Shown: piece after piece, positions 9,004 to 10,296 of the stretch
Layout of the letters: every line of letters begins with the position of its first letter
Position numbering within the stretch: the first letter of the stretch is position 1
Made by a program: the position numbers and the translations under genes
The notes under the pieces: model-generated
What the model was told of the DNA's origin: nothing
The model's database searches: none
The model's input: only the letters and a program-made list of their open reading frames with translations
Source of the DNA: Rhodothermaceae bacterium
GTDB lineage: Bacteria > Bacteroidota > Rhodothermia > Rhodothermales > Rubricoccaceae
Reading direction: 5' to 3'
NCBI GenBank assembly: GCA_013003465.1
Contig: JABDIZ010000198.1
Span: 1-10,296 of the forward strand
DNA length: 10,296 bases

Positions 9004-9552
9004 TTATTCGGCAGCGGCGTTCTCAGCCACCCGCTCCATTTCGAACGCATCGCTCGAGCGGAGGGTGAGGGTAAACGAGGAGCCGTCGGCCAACGGGACG
9101 ACATGGGTGTGCGTCACAAAACGATCCAGGTCGGCGCGGCGCCCGGAGACGTCGAAGGTCCACAGGTTGGCTTCGTAGGGGCCGTCGGGTACGTCGATCT
9201 CCAGCTCAGGATCGACGAAGGTGCCAAACACGTCGTTGATCAGCGCGGGCTGATCGTCGAAGGTGATGGTCTCAGTAGCCTGACCGGCCTCGGTCGTGGC
9301 GCGGGTGCCGAGTGTCTTGGCGCTGAGCGTGCCGGTGATGAGGCCCTCGTCATCGGCCAGATTGAACGTGAACGTCGTCTGGTAGGTCGCGACGAACCGG
9401 ACGTTGTGGTCGGCCAGGATGGTGTCAGCCTCGAATTCGGCAACGCCGATCCAACGACCCGTGGCACCCTCCGGGCTGCCCGCGAAATCACAGGCGGCAA
9501 GCAGGAAGGCGAAGATCCCGACAGCGAGAGGGAGCAGGCGGCGGATGGTCAT
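9004..9552 (-). CDS. Outer-surface or periplasmic lipoprotein, function unknown
   Basis: 182 aa. The N-terminus MTIRRLLPLAVG with hydrophobic core FAFLLAAC is a lipoprotein signal with lipobox LAAC at 18-21 and lipidated C21. That decides the start at 9552 over an in-frame ATG at 9585, which would push the signal 11 residues inward. The residue after Cys is Asp (CDF), an inner-membrane retention signal in enterobacteria but not reliable in other phyla. The mature part (about 160 aa) is predicted mostly beta: GRWIGVAEFEAD, YQTTFTFNLADDEGLITGTLSAKT, ETITFDD, and SSFTLTLRSSDAFEMERV near the end. This is typical of small barrel or sandwich lipoproteins, but I recognise no family. It lies 99 nt after the LexA-like gene, possibly co-transcribed, and is followed by a terminator. 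Confidence 0.85.
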   Translation of the reverse strand: MTIRRLLPLAVGIFAFLLAACDFAGSPEGATGRWIGVAEFEADTILADHNVRFVATYQTTFTFNLADDEGLITGTLSAKTLGTRATTEAGQATETITFDDQPALINDVFGTFVDPELEIDVPDGPYEANLWTFDVSGRRADLDRFVTHTHVVPLADGSSFTLTLRSSDAFEMERVAENAAAE

Positions 9553-9645
9553 GGTAGAAAGCACGCGGCGTAGTGGATGCATCACGGCCGGTATCGGCCT
9601 GCGTGCGTGCTGACTTAACCGTCCACCAGGGCGTTCCTACAAGGG

Positions 9646-9661
9646 CTTCGCTCAGGCGAAG
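9646..9661 (-). terminator. Weak hairpin over the LexA-like stop codon
   Basis: CTTCGC (9646-9651) and GCGAAG (9656-9661) form a perfect 6-bp stem with a TCAG loop, and the stop codon TGA is in the loop. The minus-strand sequence after it (CCCTTGTAGG) is not T-rich, so termination would be weak at best. The lipoprotein gene may be read through from here. Confidence 0.2.
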
Positions 9662-10296
9662 GAGACGACGGCAAGATCCATTTGCTCGTCCTGCTTCGCC
9701 GCGGTCGGCGCCTGGCGGAGGACACCGTAAGGACCGGCATGGCCGACATAGCGGCCCATGATCTCGGCCTCGCTCTCGTGAATTGCCTGCAAGGCGCCGT
9801 TCGGGTCTACGAGCCTGCCATCCGACTCTAGGCGTCGCAGCGACAGGACGCCTCGGTGCAGCACGGCGATCACCTCACCGACCGGTACGTCGGTATGGGC
9901 CAGAAGGAGGTACTGGGCGTCTTCCAGGCCCTCGGGGCGTCCGTTCGCGCCCTCCAGGCGGACGGCGTGCAACTCCTCCACGTCGGGGAAGAGCGTCGTG
10001 ATCGAGAAGTGACCCAGGGAGGGGGCCTCATCGAGGTGACCATTACGGATGGTTGCCCGTACTGCAATGGAGCCTTCGCGCTGCTTCCGGTCGATCAGGT
10101 GGTAGCCGTTGTGATCGCGGCGGAGGTACCCCTTCTTGGCCAGCGCTTGCAGGTTCTGCGTCACCGAGTTCGGCGAGCGGTACTCGAAGTGGTCAGCGAT
10201 CTCGCGGTACGTCGGCCAGACCTTGTGGTGGTCGACGTGCTCCCGGAGGTACTCCAGGAAGGCGTGCTTTTTGTGCGTGAGCTGGCGGCGACTCAT
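9652..10296 (-). CDS. LexA-like repressor with substituted protease residues
   Basis: 214 aa, predicted DNA-binding transcription regulator. Residues 1-70 match the LexA winged helix: LTHKKHAFLEYLREH, PTYREIADHFEYRSPNSVTQ, NLQALAKKGYLRRD, with the recognition helix at about 41-57. Residues about 76-170 align by eye with the LexA/S24 C-terminal domain: LHAVRLEGANGRPEGL corresponds to the FALRVEGDSMxxxGI block, and GEVIAVLHRGVLSLRRL to GxxVVAxxxxxxTVKRL. In this alignment the catalytic Ser is N118, the catalytic Lys is R154, and the Ala-Gly cleavage site is N85-G86. Self-cleavage therefore looks lost, although dimerisation may remain. A C-terminal extension of about 40 residues (ESEAEIMGRYVGHAG...) does not match the usual end of LexA closely. 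The ATG is at the very window edge, so a start further upstream is possible and the promoter, where an operator would be, is outside. Whether the chromosome also has a normal LexA cannot be seen. Confidence 0.85.
   Translation of the reverse strand: MSRRQLTHKKHAFLEYLREHVDHHKVWPTYREIADHFEYRSPNSVTQNLQALAKKGYLRRDHNGYHLIDRKQREGSIAVRATIRNGHLDEAPSLGHFSITTLFPDVEELHAVRLEGANGRPEGLEDAQYLLLAHTDVPVGEVIAVLHRGVLSLRRLESDGRLVDPNGALQAIHESEAEIMGRYVGHAGPYGVLRQAPTAAKQDEQMDLAVVSFA

Overview
The window is a high-G+C bacterial chromosomal segment. It carries seven protein-coding genes that look intact or run off an edge, one probable gene relic and several hairpins. A Bacteroidota/Rhodothermota-type bacterium, perhaps Rhodothermales, is the best guess. 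The reasons are start codons mostly preceded by pyrimidine-rich leaders without a Shine-Dalgarno sequence, several secreted proteins with Ala-rich signal peptides, a secreted protein combining an N-terminal beta domain with an FGE-like fold of the kind common in that group, and a secreted M36 fungalysin-like protease. This placement is inference; no rRNA or marker phylogeny is available here.

Layout. Positions 1-1712 (minus) hold the N-terminal 570 residues of a secreted M36 metalloprotease that leaves the window at position 1. A 336-bp divergent intergenic region follows. Then comes a complete plus-strand aconitase A gene (2049-4775), ending in a strong rho-independent terminator (4839-4883). 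Converging on it is a minus-strand gene for a secreted FGE/SUMF1-fold protein (4899-6419). Positions 6420-6770 contain no intact gene but hold a fragment of an OmpA C-terminal domain (about 6587-6743, minus). The rest is all minus strand. In transcription order it reads: a LexA-like regulator (10296 to 9652), a lipoprotein (9552 to 9004) with its own terminator, an alpha/beta hydrolase (8880 to 8203), a glutamyl-Q tRNA(Asp) synthetase overlapping it by 8 nt (8210 to 7197), and a small cysteine-containing secreted protein (7166 to 6771).

How the genes relate. Aconitase is housekeeping (TCA cycle), and GluQRS is housekeeping tRNA modification. The hydrolase, gluQ and small secreted protein probably form one operon, because they overlap or sit 30 nt apart. 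The LexA-like protein is the most unusual item: it has the LexA winged helix and a recognisable S24-type C-terminal domain, but by hand alignment the catalytic Ser and Lys and the cleavage-site Ala appear replaced. I see no multi-gene defence, mobile or biosynthetic system. The window reads as ordinary core genome with a few oddities.
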